A DNA stretch of 25,864 nucleotides from Prevotellaceae bacterium UBA6974. GTDB taxonomy: Bacteria; Bacteroidota; Bacteroidia; Bacteroidales; Bacteroidaceae. Position numbers and translations under genes: made by a program. Positions 1-8,337 of the stretch are shown piece after piece (the stretch's first letter is position 1; each line of letters opens with the position of its first letter). Under the pieces are notes generated by a model that made no database searches, was not told where the DNA came from, and saw nothing but the letters and a program-made list of their open reading frames with translations. The DNA lies in contig DJYQ01000011.1 in assembly GCA_002450165.1 (NCBI GenBank), positions 1 through 25,864 of the forward strand, written 5' to 3'.

Positions 1-30
1 AAAGCCGTTAATAGCTACTTTTGTTGCCAT
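1..30 (-). CDS. gap: glyceraldehyde-3-phosphate dehydrogenase, N-terminal fragment (cut by window edge)
   Basis: Only the first ten codons are in the window. They read MATKVAINGF from an ATG at 30-28, and the gene runs off the left edge. The KVxINGF string is the start of the Rossmann NAD-binding fold of GAPDH, which in the family continues as GRIGR. GAPDH is the cytoplasmic glycolytic enzyme that oxidises glyceraldehyde-3-phosphate to 1,3-bisphosphoglycerate. The gene is divergent from mscL, with 256 nt between the two starts. The call rests on ten residues, so another Rossmann protein cannot be fully excluded. Confidence 0.62.
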   Translation of the reverse strand, partial: MATKVAINGF

Positions 31-286
31 TGGTTTTAAAATTTTTAAAATGTTTAGAATATAATTTGTTAACTCTTAAACTTATCCGCAATTACAATAA
101 TGACTGCTCTTGCACGCCAAAGCAACAAGCATCATTATAAGCATCAATATCAAATTTTTCTTATGTACAGACACTTTTATCCTATTTTTCTGCGCAAATT
201 TATAAAATTCTTTTTAAATTCGCAATTGCAAATGACAAATATTTCAAACAACACAAATGAATTATTAACTCTAAAAATCAATTAAG

Positions 287-721
287 ATGGCAAAATGTAC
301 ATTTTTACAGGATTTCAAGGACTTCGCGATGAAGGGTAATGTTGTCGATATGGCTGTCGGTGTTATCATCGGTGGTGCGTTTGGCAAGATTGTAACCAGC
401 ATAGTAAACAACATCATCATGCCACCTGTAGGTGTTATTACAGGCGGTGTTGACTTCACCGAACTTAAGCTTACTCTCAAGGAAGCTGTTGTCGAGGGAG
501 AAGAAGTCGTGTCCGAGGCAGTTACACTTAACTATGGACAGTTCATCCAGGACGTCGTAGATTTCCTGATTATTGCATTCTGCATCTTCCTGATGGTCAA
601 GGGTATAGCCAAAATCAACAGGAAGAAGGAGGAAGCACCGGCTCCTGAGCCAGATCCAAAACCCAGCAACGAGGAAGTCCTGCTTACCGAAATCCGTGAT
701 CTGCTGAAGAAGAACGGATAA
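287..721 (+). CDS. mscL: large-conductance mechanosensitive channel MscL
   Basis: This 144-residue protein is a stretch-activated channel of the inner membrane that releases solutes on hypo-osmotic shock and works as a homopentamer. The N-terminal amphipathic segment (about residues 5-14) leads into FAMKGNVVDMAVGVIIGGAF, the highly conserved pore-lining TM1 of MscL (about 15-45). A periplasmic loop of about 35 residues and TM2 (about 85-107) follow, then a charged Pro/Glu-rich linker and a cytoplasmic helix ending LLKKNG. Length is normal for the family (about 135-150). The ATG at 287 is the natural start because the MscL N-terminus begins only a few residues before the first helix. It converges with the helicase gene, 33 nt apart. 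Confidence 0.96.
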   Translation: MAKCTFLQDFKDFAMKGNVVDMAVGVIIGGAFGKIVTSIVNNIIMPPVGVITGGVDFTELKLTLKEAVVEGEEVVSEAVTLNYGQFIQDVVDFLIIAFCIFLMVKGIAKINRKKEEAPAPEPDPKPSNEEVLLTEIRDLLKKNG

Positions 722-754
722 GCAAAATCGCACAACCGGTTTATGTCGTATAGC

Positions 755-3019
755 TCATACGACCTTGAACTTGGCAAAACGCAGCAACAGTTGTTTTTGA
801 CCTACATTGTCAAAAATGACTGTTGCTTTTTTATCCATACCGCTACCCGAAACAGCCGTAACCGTACCCATGCCAAAACGCTCATGCAATATACGACTGC
901 CAACAACAACTTCCTGGATAACTGACTTATTTGTCACAGTCTGAGGCATCGGCAATATATCAACACTCCTGTCCGCAGGCACATCAGGTTTTGTCTGGAA
1001 AATCCTTCTGAACCTGCGAGTATCGACACCAGTGGATGCTGAATCGGAAGTCAGTACCCTACCCTTTCCATTTGTACGCTGCAAGAAACGCGGGTCAATC
1101 TCATTTAGGAATCTAGACGGCTTACACAGTTCAGTCTTGCCAAAACGGAAACGGCTCCTTGCATTTGACAGCAGAAGATATTCCTGAGCACGCGTAATGG
1201 CTACATAGAACAACCTTCGCTCCTCCTCCAGCCCGCGTACTGTATCCATACACAACTGATTTGGAAACAAAGTCTCCTCCATACCGACAACAAATACTAC
1301 ACGGAATTCAAGTCCCTTGGCCGAATGTACAGTCATAAGCGTCAGACAATCCTCACTCGTATTACCACCCTGGTCTATATCACTCAGCAGCGATACTTCC
1401 TGAAGATAATCATGCAACAGTACGCCCTGACCACTTTGCTGATGCTCATCCACAAAAGCAGCCATACCGTCCAGCAATTCCTGCAAATTCTCCTTCCTGG
1501 AAATATCCTCGATATCAGTACTATTGTTAATTTCATTCTGGATACCGCTCCTTTTGACAATATCCAAGGCAAGCGTATGTGCGTCTGTATCTCCAACCTG
1601 CGTTGCAAACGAGCCAATCAATGATGTAAAGCGTTCAATCTTAACACGCGTTGAACCGTTTACATCCAACGAGTCAGGATTCATCAGAACCTTCCACGGA
1701 GAGACATTCAGCCTGTTTGCAGCATCAAAAACCTTGTCAAGCGTAGTATGCCCGATACCACGCGCAGGATAATTTATCACACGCCTTAGCGCCTCCTCGT
1801 CATGCGGATTTACCGCAAGCCTGAAATACGCAATAACATCCTTGATTTCCTTACGCTGGTAGAAACTCAATCCACCGAAAATGATATAAGGTATCGAATT
1901 CTTTCTAATAACCTCCTCAAACGGACGGCTCTGCGCATTCGTACGGTAAAGTATTGCCATTTGCGAATACGGGATATGCTCATTCCGATTAAACTCACGT
2001 ACACAACGAATCACGGCAGTCGCCTCGTCAATGTCCGAATAAGTTTCCAACAGCGAAATTCTCTCACCCATATCCTTGCGCGAATACACGTCCTTATGAA
2101 TCTGCCCGTTATTATGATGAATCAGCGAATTGGCAGCCTTTACGATAGTCTGCGTACTACGGTAGTTCTCCTCCAATTTGAAAAGCCTTGCACCCTTATA
2201 CAATTCACTAAAACGCAGAATATTATCAATATTGGCACCACGAAAGCTATAGATACTCTGTGCATCGTCACCGACAACCGCCACACGCATATTACGCTGA
2301 GTCAAAAGCCATATAATCTGATGCTGTGCATAGTTAGTATCCTGATACTCGTCAACAAGCACGAATTTAAACCTGTCCTCGTAAGCCTGTACCAAATCCG
2401 GATTCTGCCTGAACAACAACCACGTATATAGCAGCAAGTCATCAAAATCCATGACATTCGACATCTTGCATCTGTTCCAATAACGCTGATAAATCTCACC
2501 AGTACGCGGAATCCAGGCACGCAAATCAGTCTCGTATGTACCCCTGTCGCTTCTGTAAGCATCCGGAAGAATCAGACAATTCTTGGCATTCGAAATTCTA
2601 TTTGCAATACTCTTGGGCTTATAAGTCTTGTCATCCAGTTGCATCTCCTTGATAATACTCTTTATCAAAGAGATACTGTCCTGAGTATCATATATGGTAA
2701 AATCAGATGCAAATCCGATGCGTTCCGCCTCCCTTCGCAATATACGGGAAAAGATACTGTGGAAAGTGCCCATCCACAAATCTGCAGCGACATCCTCCCC
2801 AACCTGAGCGGCAATACGCGAACGCATCTCCCTGGCAGCCTTGTTGGTAAATGTCAGGGCAAGGATATTCCACGGTTTGTACCCTGACTCCAGCAAATAG
2901 GCAATCTTGTACGTCAGCACACGTGTCTTGCCCGAACCAGCTCCAGCGATAACCAGAGACGGGCCGTCATTATATTCAACAGCTTCAAGCTGACTCGGAT
3001 TCAAATCATTCAGATTCAT
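755..3019 (-). CDS. uvrD: UvrD/PcrA-type superfamily 1 DNA helicase
   Basis: A 754-residue ATP-dependent 3'-5' DNA helicase expected to act in nucleotide-excision and mismatch repair and in clearing replication or transcription obstacles. The SF1A motifs appear in order: Q motif and Walker A (AGAGSGKT, K31), TFTNKAA (about 56-62), motif II LVDEYQDT (D223, E224), motif III QSIYSFRGA (254-262), motif IV ENYRST, motif V TVHSAKGLEF and motif VI FYVAITRA. The C-terminus carries a Tudor-like segment (VGSRILHERFGMGTV) as in PcrA, where this domain contacts RNA polymerase. The ATG at 3019 is chosen because conserved sequence (LNPSQLEAV) begins right after it; a further open stretch to a GTG at 3208 lies wholly inside the upstream gene. 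It overlaps that gene's stop as ATGA, suggesting translational coupling. pcrA is an equally fair name. Confidence 0.95.
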   Translation of the reverse strand: MNLNDLNPSQLEAVEYNDGPSLVIAGAGSGKTRVLTYKIAYLLESGYKPWNILALTFTNKAAREMRSRIAAQVGEDVAADLWMGTFHSIFSRILRREAERIGFASDFTIYDTQDSISLIKSIIKEMQLDDKTYKPKSIANRISNAKNCLILPDAYRSDRGTYETDLRAWIPRTGEIYQRYWNRCKMSNVMDFDDLLLYTWLLFRQNPDLVQAYEDRFKFVLVDEYQDTNYAQHQIIWLLTQRNMRVAVVGDDAQSIYSFRGANIDNILRFSELYKGARLFKLEENYRSTQTIVKAANSLIHHNNGQIHKDVYSRKDMGERISLLETYSDIDEATAVIRCVREFNRNEHIPYSQMAILYRTNAQSRPFEEVIRKNSIPYIIFGGLSFYQRKEIKDVIAYFRLAVNPHDEEALRRVINYPARGIGHTTLDKVFDAANRLNVSPWKVLMNPDSLDVNGSTRVKIERFTSLIGSFATQVGDTDAHTLALDIVKRSGIQNEINNSTDIEDISRKENLQELLDGMAAFVDEHQQSGQGVLLHDYLQEVSLLSDIDQGGNTSEDCLTLMTVHSAKGLEFRVVFVVGMEETLFPNQLCMDTVRGLEEERRLFYVAITRAQEYLLLSNARSRFRFGKTELCKPSRFLNEIDPRFLQRTNGKGRVLTSDSASTGVDTRRFRRIFQTKPDVPADRSVDILPMPQTVTNKSVIQEVVVGSRILHERFGMGTVTAVSGSGMDKKATVIFDNVGQKQLLLRFAKFKVV

Positions 3020-3459
3020 AACGGAAATACAGATAGAATAAAAGTTACGGTCATGACAACAATCACAATCCACGACCATCGGGAGACACCATAGCTGACC
3101 ATCCTGAGAACATCCGATAGCGAATGAACCGTGCCGGCAACCAGACCATAGGTCAGGGATACCAGTACCAACAGAACGCATAACACCGGGAATAGACCAT
3201 GAGACCACGGAGAAGGGAACAACGTACCCGTCACCCCCAACAGGGGACTTGTCGGAACGACAGCAGTCAATATCACACCTGCCATACCAACAAACGCTAC
3301 CAATAAGGCAGCAAGGAAAGCATCACGATTTCTTCGCTTATACAGACCGCTGCAAAGCATGCACCCCACAGCACTAAGCAACATGAGACAATACACAAGC
3401 CACACACTTGCAGTATTCTCGACGCCACGTAGCCAGATGTTACGCAATATCTCGTCCAT
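3016..3459 (-). CDS. small integral membrane protein, four predicted helices, unknown function
   Basis: I do not recognise the family. The 147-residue product is very hydrophobic, with four likely membrane helices at about residues 18-37, 47-66, 88-109 and 127-146. A basic YKRRNRD loop after helix 1 suggests that side is cytoplasmic. There is no signal peptidase site and no catalytic motif that I can see. It starts one base after the response-regulator stop (3461) and overlaps the helicase start by 4 nt (ATGA), so it is almost certainly co-translated with both. Its position directly after a two-component pair makes a membrane output or accessory role possible, but that is only inference. Confidence 0.82.
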   Translation of the reverse strand: MDEILRNIWLRGVENTASVWLVYCLMLLSAVGCMLCSGLYKRRNRDAFLAALLVAFVGMAGVILTAVVPTSPLLGVTGTLFPSPWSHGLFPVLCVLLVLVSLTYGLVAGTVHSLSDVLRMVSYGVSRWSWIVIVVMTVTFILSVFPL

Positions 3460-3460
3460 A

Positions 3461-4183
3461 CTACTCCGGATCAGCCTTCAGGTTATCCAGGTCCAATATA
3501 TGCAACTGCAACGCACGCGTAACCAGTCTGGTAGCATTCACACCCGTTCTTTCATTGCCAGGGAACAAACGGTTAATCAGATCCGTTTGACGCTTTTCCA
3601 GCGATTTGGCACCAAACGGCATACCCTTCAGGTTTGCAATCATATCCTTGGTATATCCCAGAGCCAGATGCCTCAGGTAACGCTCATCATATTCATCAAT
3701 ATCATAATCTATCAAGGCATCATCCTGCTGAATCTCGCTCAATACAGACTTACGGAAGCGCACCATGATTTTTTCCAGAATCGGCTCATTGAAAACCAGA
3801 CGACGTCCGTTCATTACCAGCTGAACATCATCCCGTTGCAACAGATTGCCAGTTTTCAATATTATACCATCAGCACCAGCCGAAAGAGCCTCAATCCACA
3901 GACGCTCGTTCAGAATTTCGCCTGTAAAAATCAAAATCTTCAGATCAGCATATTTGTCACGAAGTTGACGGCATATATCAACACCTACTGTCGTACTGCC
4001 ACCAAGACCAAGGTCAAGAAGAACCAGATCAGGCCTGTCCTGACGCATCAGCTTCCACAGTTCCGATTCATTCTGAGCTGTACCGATTATTTCAGCCTCG
4101 GGAATATCTGAACGGAAAATCTGCTCCGTTCCCTTTAGCTCAAGCTGTACATCCTCTACGATAATAACTTTGAATTTTTCCAT
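3461..4183 (-). CDS. response regulator, receiver domain plus LuxR-like helix-turn-helix
   Basis: A 240-residue cytoplasmic regulator. The receiver domain (1 to about 120) has the acidic pair E10/D11, the phospho-acceptor D57 in LVLLDLGLGG, the switch threonine T87 (ILIFTGE) and K110 (IILKTG), so it should be phosphorylatable. The C-terminal part (about 165-235) resembles a diverged LuxR/NarL HTH: YLRHLALGYTKDMIANLKG corresponds to helices before the turn and SLEKRQTDLINRLF to the recognition region. The glycine-valine positions typical of LuxR are replaced, so DNA binding is likely but not certain. The start at 4183 lies inside the end of the kinase gene (28-nt overlap), which makes the kinase its obvious partner. 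The stop is one base before the next gene. Confidence 0.9.
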   Translation of the reverse strand: MEKFKVIIVEDVQLELKGTEQIFRSDIPEAEIIGTAQNESELWKLMRQDRPDLVLLDLGLGGSTTVGVDICRQLRDKYADLKILIFTGEILNERLWIEALSAGADGIILKTGNLLQRDDVQLVMNGRRLVFNEPILEKIMVRFRKSVLSEIQQDDALIDYDIDEYDERYLRHLALGYTKDMIANLKGMPFGAKSLEKRQTDLINRLFPGNERTGVNATRLVTRALQLHILDLDNLKADPE

Positions 4184-7100
4184 AATGTTATTATAATTTC
4201 GTTATTCTCCACATATAATCTCAGCCCCGGATGTCCGCATGCGGCATCATGCATACGTACAATTTCACGAGCAACCAGAGCATCCGTATTTCCTCCGTCA
4301 GGAGTAAACATATTGTCCGGAACATCAACACCCCGTACTGAAAAACGCAGTTCCATGATACTGTCATGTACATACTCCACCATGTCAACAACAACATTAT
4401 CCCAACATACACCTGCAGATTCGGCTACATTCCTTACAGCCGCCTTGACACGGGAAACCAGTTCGCGACGTACACTTACGTCAAGCGACATCCTCAATGA
4501 AGCCTGATGCTGCGCCTGAGTCAGCAACAAAGTATAGATGTCATTATAATAATTCTCCAACTGTTTCAGTTCCCCCGCATCAGTTTCATCTCCCGAAGCT
4601 ATCTGCCGGATACGCGCAGGATAATACATAGTCTCATGCTTGATAGTAGAAAGACAGTTGTCCAAGACCTGATTATGAACATGCAAGCGGTCCAGTTCAA
4701 ACTGAATTCTGTTCAACTGCTCACTATGCACCATAATATTCTCCTCATGACTTACCAGCATATAACGCTTGCGGCGAGAAAGCCTCACTGCCATCGTAAA
4801 AGCAAACCCCGAAGCGATTACAAGCAAGAAAGTAAATATCAGTGCCCAACGAGCCTCACTCTCCAGAGAATGTAGCCTGGCAGCATAGACAGGCAGGTCA
4901 GGATCAGCCGTCAGCTGACGATGAACCTTCATATACTCAGTGTTATATTTACGGTACAAGTTCCACTGATGCTGTTCCATCGCAGAAATACACAACTCAT
5001 TCAACTGCTCACGCTTGTCTTGCAGAACCCGCTTGTCAGTCAACGAAAGATCCTCGGGAAATACCGACAGACTAACCGCAACACACAAAACCAACATCAT
5101 CACACGAGGCAGACGGAACCAGAACCTACTACCCTTTCCTATCTCGCTTTCAACACAAAAATCACAGCACTGGAATCTGGACGACATCTTCTTCATGTGC
5201 CCAATGATACCCTTGCAGTTCATCAGTCCAAAACCAAATCCCTTATGCTCCTTTCCCCCAATACTCTTGGAATCCCAAACCTTACTGTTATTTATAATAT
5301 CAACATCATTCTCACTCAGACCACAGCCGTTATCCACAACCGACAACTCAGCATAAGAGTCCGTCTTTTCTACGACAATGGCAATCCGACCGCCTTCAGG
5401 AGTAAATTTCAGGGCATTGTCACACAATGTATTAAGCATGAACAGCGTCAGGACATTATCACCCTTCAGCGTTACATCAGTCGTCGGAACCAGAAACTCA
5501 ACACCTTTCCTCTGATACGTCAGCCTGTTCTTTGAAAGAGTATCCAGGATAGGCTGCAAGGCAAATGTCGATATATTCATAGACAGACTTCCCTGCCTGA
5601 CCTGAATCCAGCGAGTCAGCAAATCATTCAGTTTAATAATTTTATCAGCCAACTCAATAACATAACTACGGTCATTACTATGCAGCATCCTGTTTATATA
5701 CGGAACCACACTCTCGGCAAGCGATACCTTGGCACGACGTTCGATATGCGACAGCTTTTCGTACTCCAGCCTGCCAGCAGCCTCCTTCGTATTCTCCTTC
5801 AAGACCTCGAGCCTCTCCAACAACTCATCGACTTGCATACGACTCTTACGGTTAACATATCTGACCAGAATCCAGAAAGACAAAATCACAAGAACGGCAA
5901 CCAACCCAACAAGACTCAGTCGCAGATACAGAATCTTGTTATACTGAGCCAGTTCATCAGCACGTGCACCCTCCTCCAAATCCTGGCGCATATCGTTCAA
6001 ACGTTCCAGGAACCTCTGCCTGTAAGCCAAAGCCCCGACCGTATCATTCAATGCACTGCAGGACAGGGAAAGCTGTTCGTAAATCCTCGCTTCCCAGTAA
6101 GGCACTCGCAATGAATCACGCCCATGCTGGATGTCAATCAGCGTCAATGCCGTATCCAGCAAGGCAACACACTCCTCATAACGACCTTTGTTAAATAGCA
6201 GTTCAGACTCCGTCCTCAAAACGTTAACCTCCTGGAAGATATCACCATAAAAATGGAAAATATCCCTTGACATTCTCATCAAGGCCAAGGGAGAACTGTC
6301 ATCAAAAGTAAATTTAGCCTGCGGCACATCATGGTCATAATACCCCTCGACCATCGATCCAATATAATTCAACGCCCCCGAACGATGTTCGCGAATCAGC
6401 CTCTGCTGTTCAGGCCTCTCAAGAGCCAGAGCCAAAGCCTGCAGGCAATTAGCCTGGAAATACAGATTATCCGTTTTCTCGGCAACCGTATATGCATGCA
6501 TCAGATTGTCAAACTCCTCAACAGCAACAGTTGCACTGTCACCCGAAATAAATCCGCCCGTACCCAGCATATACAGATACGAAATCCACTCACTCGTGTC
6601 ACGCACTGCAGTTACTTTAGGGTCAACATAGTAAATCTCAGCACGGGACAACGAATCCTGGCTGTTATAAAAATAATACGTACTGGCAATGATATGCATT
6701 TCGCTTGTCGCATACGTCACCCTGTTAACCGACATAGGCGACAGATACTCAGTCTCCTGCTCAATACGCCTTGTGCGACCCTCAGCACTATGCCAGGCAC
6801 GGTAAAAAATCCTCAAATCTCCCGTACGCTGCGATATCTTCATGCGCATTACATCAGCACACAGCAGTTCGACCTGATTATTAGTCAACAAATAGACACT
6901 GTCCAAAATATCCAGTGCCTCGGAAAAACGCATCTCGTGATAAGCAACAAACGCCAGATGATTCAGAGCCTGCGCCCGACCATCAACATAACCATCACTT
7001 AATTCAAACGCCCTCCTCGCATAACGTCTGGACAGGTCACAGTCCGAATATCGCAAGGCATAAGCCCGATTATTATATGCATCAGGCTTACAAGTATCAC

Positions 7101-7185
7101 GTCTGCCGCACGACGAACATATTGCAGCAAATCCGAATACAGCAAATAGTATGCGAAGTATCAGCTTGATTGTAATCCGTAAAAT
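4156..7185 (-). CDS. lipoprotein-anchored TPR sensor histidine kinase, DUF5112/HATPase/DUF5113 type, non-canonical start
   Basis: The reading frame is open for 1009 codons from directly after the TAA of the upstream gene. Numbering from that point, residues 1-22 form a hydrophobic signal, followed by cysteines C23 and C26 of a lipobox-like segment (ICSSCGRR). TPR-like helical repeats run from about 33 to 400. TM1 lies at about 419-443, a dimerisation-like helix at about 475-500, and a HATPase_c domain at about 550-695 with N box (CDNALKFTP, N590), G1 (DNGCGL, D618) and a GFGFGL G2 loop. Two more hydrophobic segments lie at about 695-709 and 780-800. A DUF5113-like region carries the motif KHETMYYP (H850), which resembles an H box, before a weakly ATPase-like tail lacking G boxes. 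The tail overlaps the response regulator by 28 nt. No ATG, GTG or TTG exists between the upstream TAA and the lipobox; the first TTG (7056) would remove the signal and first repeat. ATT at 7185 or CTG at 7164 are candidates. Gene call firm, start uncertain. Confidence 0.85.
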   Translation of the reverse strand: MLRITIKLILRILFAVFGFAAICSSCGRRDTCKPDAYNNRAYALRYSDCDLSRRYARRAFELSDGYVDGRAQALNHLAFVAYHEMRFSEALDILDSVYLLTNNQVELLCADVMRMKISQRTGDLRIFYRAWHSAEGRTRRIEQETEYLSPMSVNRVTYATSEMHIIASTYYFYNSQDSLSRAEIYYVDPKVTAVRDTSEWISYLYMLGTGGFISGDSATVAVEEFDNLMHAYTVAEKTDNLYFQANCLQALALALERPEQQRLIREHRSGALNYIGSMVEGYYDHDVPQAKFTFDDSSPLALMRMSRDIFHFYGDIFQEVNVLRTESELLFNKGRYEECVALLDTALTLIDIQHGRDSLRVPYWEARIYEQLSLSCSALNDTVGALAYRQRFLERLNDMRQDLEEGARADELAQYNKILYLRLSLVGLVAVLVILSFWILVRYVNRKSRMQVDELLERLEVLKENTKEAAGRLEYEKLSHIERRAKVSLAESVVPYINRMLHSNDRSYVIELADKIIKLNDLLTRWIQVRQGSLSMNISTFALQPILDTLSKNRLTYQRKGVEFLVPTTDVTLKGDNVLTLFMLNTLCDNALKFTPEGGRIAIVVEKTDSYAELSVVDNGCGLSENDVDIINNSKVWDSKSIGGKEHKGFGFGLMNCKGIIGHMKKMSSRFQCCDFCVESEIGKGSRFWFRLPRVMMLVLCVAVSLSVFPEDLSLTDKRVLQDKREQLNELCISAMEQHQWNLYRKYNTEYMKVHRQLTADPDLPVYAARLHSLESEARWALIFTFLLVIASGFAFTMAVRLSRRKRYMLVSHEENIMVHSEQLNRIQFELDRLHVHNQVLDNCLSTIKHETMYYPARIRQIASGDETDAGELKQLENYYNDIYTLLLTQAQHQASLRMSLDVSVRRELVSRVKAAVRNVAESAGVCWDNVVVDMVEYVHDSIMELRFSVRGVDVPDNMFTPDGGNTDALVAREIVRMHDAACGHPGLRLYVENNEIIITLWKNSKLLS

Positions 7186-8337
7186 TTAGTTTGCAGAAAG
7201 CACACGGTCAATCTCATTAAATTTTTCACCACGATTCAGTTTCAGGTAAATCCTGTACAACGGCCTGCCCCATCGTTCAATCGCCTGAGGCTGCAGCTTA
7301 CGTACCATTTCCATGGGCTTCTCGGCAAGACGCAACAGATTCAGCACCTTACGGTCATTCTTCTCAGCCAAGGAAAGGTTCAGCAGCGAAACACCCTTGT
7401 TATACCACGCATCAGCATAAGCCGAATCCCGTTTCAGACACTCGTCGCACATCCTGATACATTCCTCATAGTCATGTCTGCTCAAGGCAATCATACTCTT
7501 GGCAAACCAGAAATTCGGAATCTCCGTGTCCAGCAACATAAGCGAATCAGTAATAACCGAAGCCCTGTCCAGATTATCATGGCGAATATCCCAGTCGATA
7601 AGATTCAAAAAGAAATAATCATACTTAGGATAAGCCCTTACACCTTCCTCCAAGCCCAAGACCCAGTTAACACTATCACCCACGGCAGCATAGGACCTGC
7701 ACTTATACTCCATCAGCACAGCACGGTCACCCTCGTTACCATAGTCGATAGACGACTGGACATATTTCAAGACATCATAAGGCCTGTTCTCATTCATTGC
7801 ACAGACTACAGCCCAGCACGACACAAGACCAAGGACCGAATCAGGCTCGTTGCTCATCGTGGCAAGATACATGTCAAAATAAACATATGCATCAGCCCAT
7901 TTCTCCTTTCTCAGCAAAAACTTACCACCGCCCAGCAGATTGGCACGATGAGGCGCCAGTAACTTCCTGCCCTTGTCAGCATACCGTCTTGCGACATCGA
8001 CCGAATCGCACTTCCTGACATAATGGTACATCATATATACCGACTTAAACATCCTCAGCGTATCCAGCTTCTGTTTCAGGTAAGCCTTCTGATTCAGGTC
8101 CTCATTTATACTCTGCTCCAGAAGAGCACAGACATAGTAACCCTCAGCACGCACAGCATCAGGAACACCAGGTTTCGAGATACTGTCCAGCAATATCCCC
8201 TCAATCTTCTCCTGTCCGTTACCCGACTTGACAGCGGCATAAGCCTCCTTGATACGGGTCTTCACAGTTACCTTTTTGGCAGCCTGAAGACCCGTAGCAA
8301 GAAATAGCAATATAAATATAATGCCAACCCTGCGCAT
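7186..8337 (-). CDS. secreted/periplasmic TPR protein
   Basis: The 383-residue product starts with a Sec signal peptide (basic MRR, hydrophobic IFILLFLATGL, likely cut after LQA at residue 19). The rest is helical and fits tetratricopeptide repeats. The clearest is near residues 260-320, where FAKSMIALSRHDYEECIRMC is followed by DAWYNKGVSLLNLSLAE. No enzyme motif is visible, so it is probably a scaffold in the periplasm. The ATG directly follows the TAA of the upstream TPR gene with no gap. Its own TAA is directly followed, in the same frame, by the kinase reading frame. The C-terminal phrase RWGRPLYRIYLKLNRGE resembles the upstream paralogue's RWARPLQTIYKNTGN, so the two TPR genes may be diverged duplicates. 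Confidence 0.85.
   Translation of the reverse strand: MRRVGIIFILLFLATGLQAAKKVTVKTRIKEAYAAVKSGNGQEKIEGILLDSISKPGVPDAVRAEGYYVCALLEQSINEDLNQKAYLKQKLDTLRMFKSVYMMYHYVRKCDSVDVARRYADKGRKLLAPHRANLLGGGKFLLRKEKWADAYVYFDMYLATMSNEPDSVLGLVSCWAVVCAMNENRPYDVLKYVQSSIDYGNEGDRAVLMEYKCRSYAAVGDSVNWVLGLEEGVRAYPKYDYFFLNLIDWDIRHDNLDRASVITDSLMLLDTEIPNFWFAKSMIALSRHDYEECIRMCDECLKRDSAYADAWYNKGVSLLNLSLAEKNDRKVLNLLRLAEKPMEMVRKLQPQAIERWGRPLYRIYLKLNRGEKFNEIDRVLSAN

Noticed and set aside
100..285. 61-codon frame upstream of mscL
   Set aside because: It lies in the AT-rich gap between gap and mscL. The composition (His, Tyr, Phe, Asn) reflects AT-rich DNA, and there is no motif or promoter.
745..763. 7-bp hairpin (GTCGTAT/ATACGAC) between mscL and uvrD as a terminator
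   Set aside because: The stem is short, overlaps the helicase stop codon, and no T-run follows on either strand.
3020..3208. N-terminal extension of the helicase to a GTG at 3208
   Set aside because: The extension falls completely within the upstream membrane-protein gene, has no helicase sequence, and the ATG at 3019 gives the standard N-terminus.
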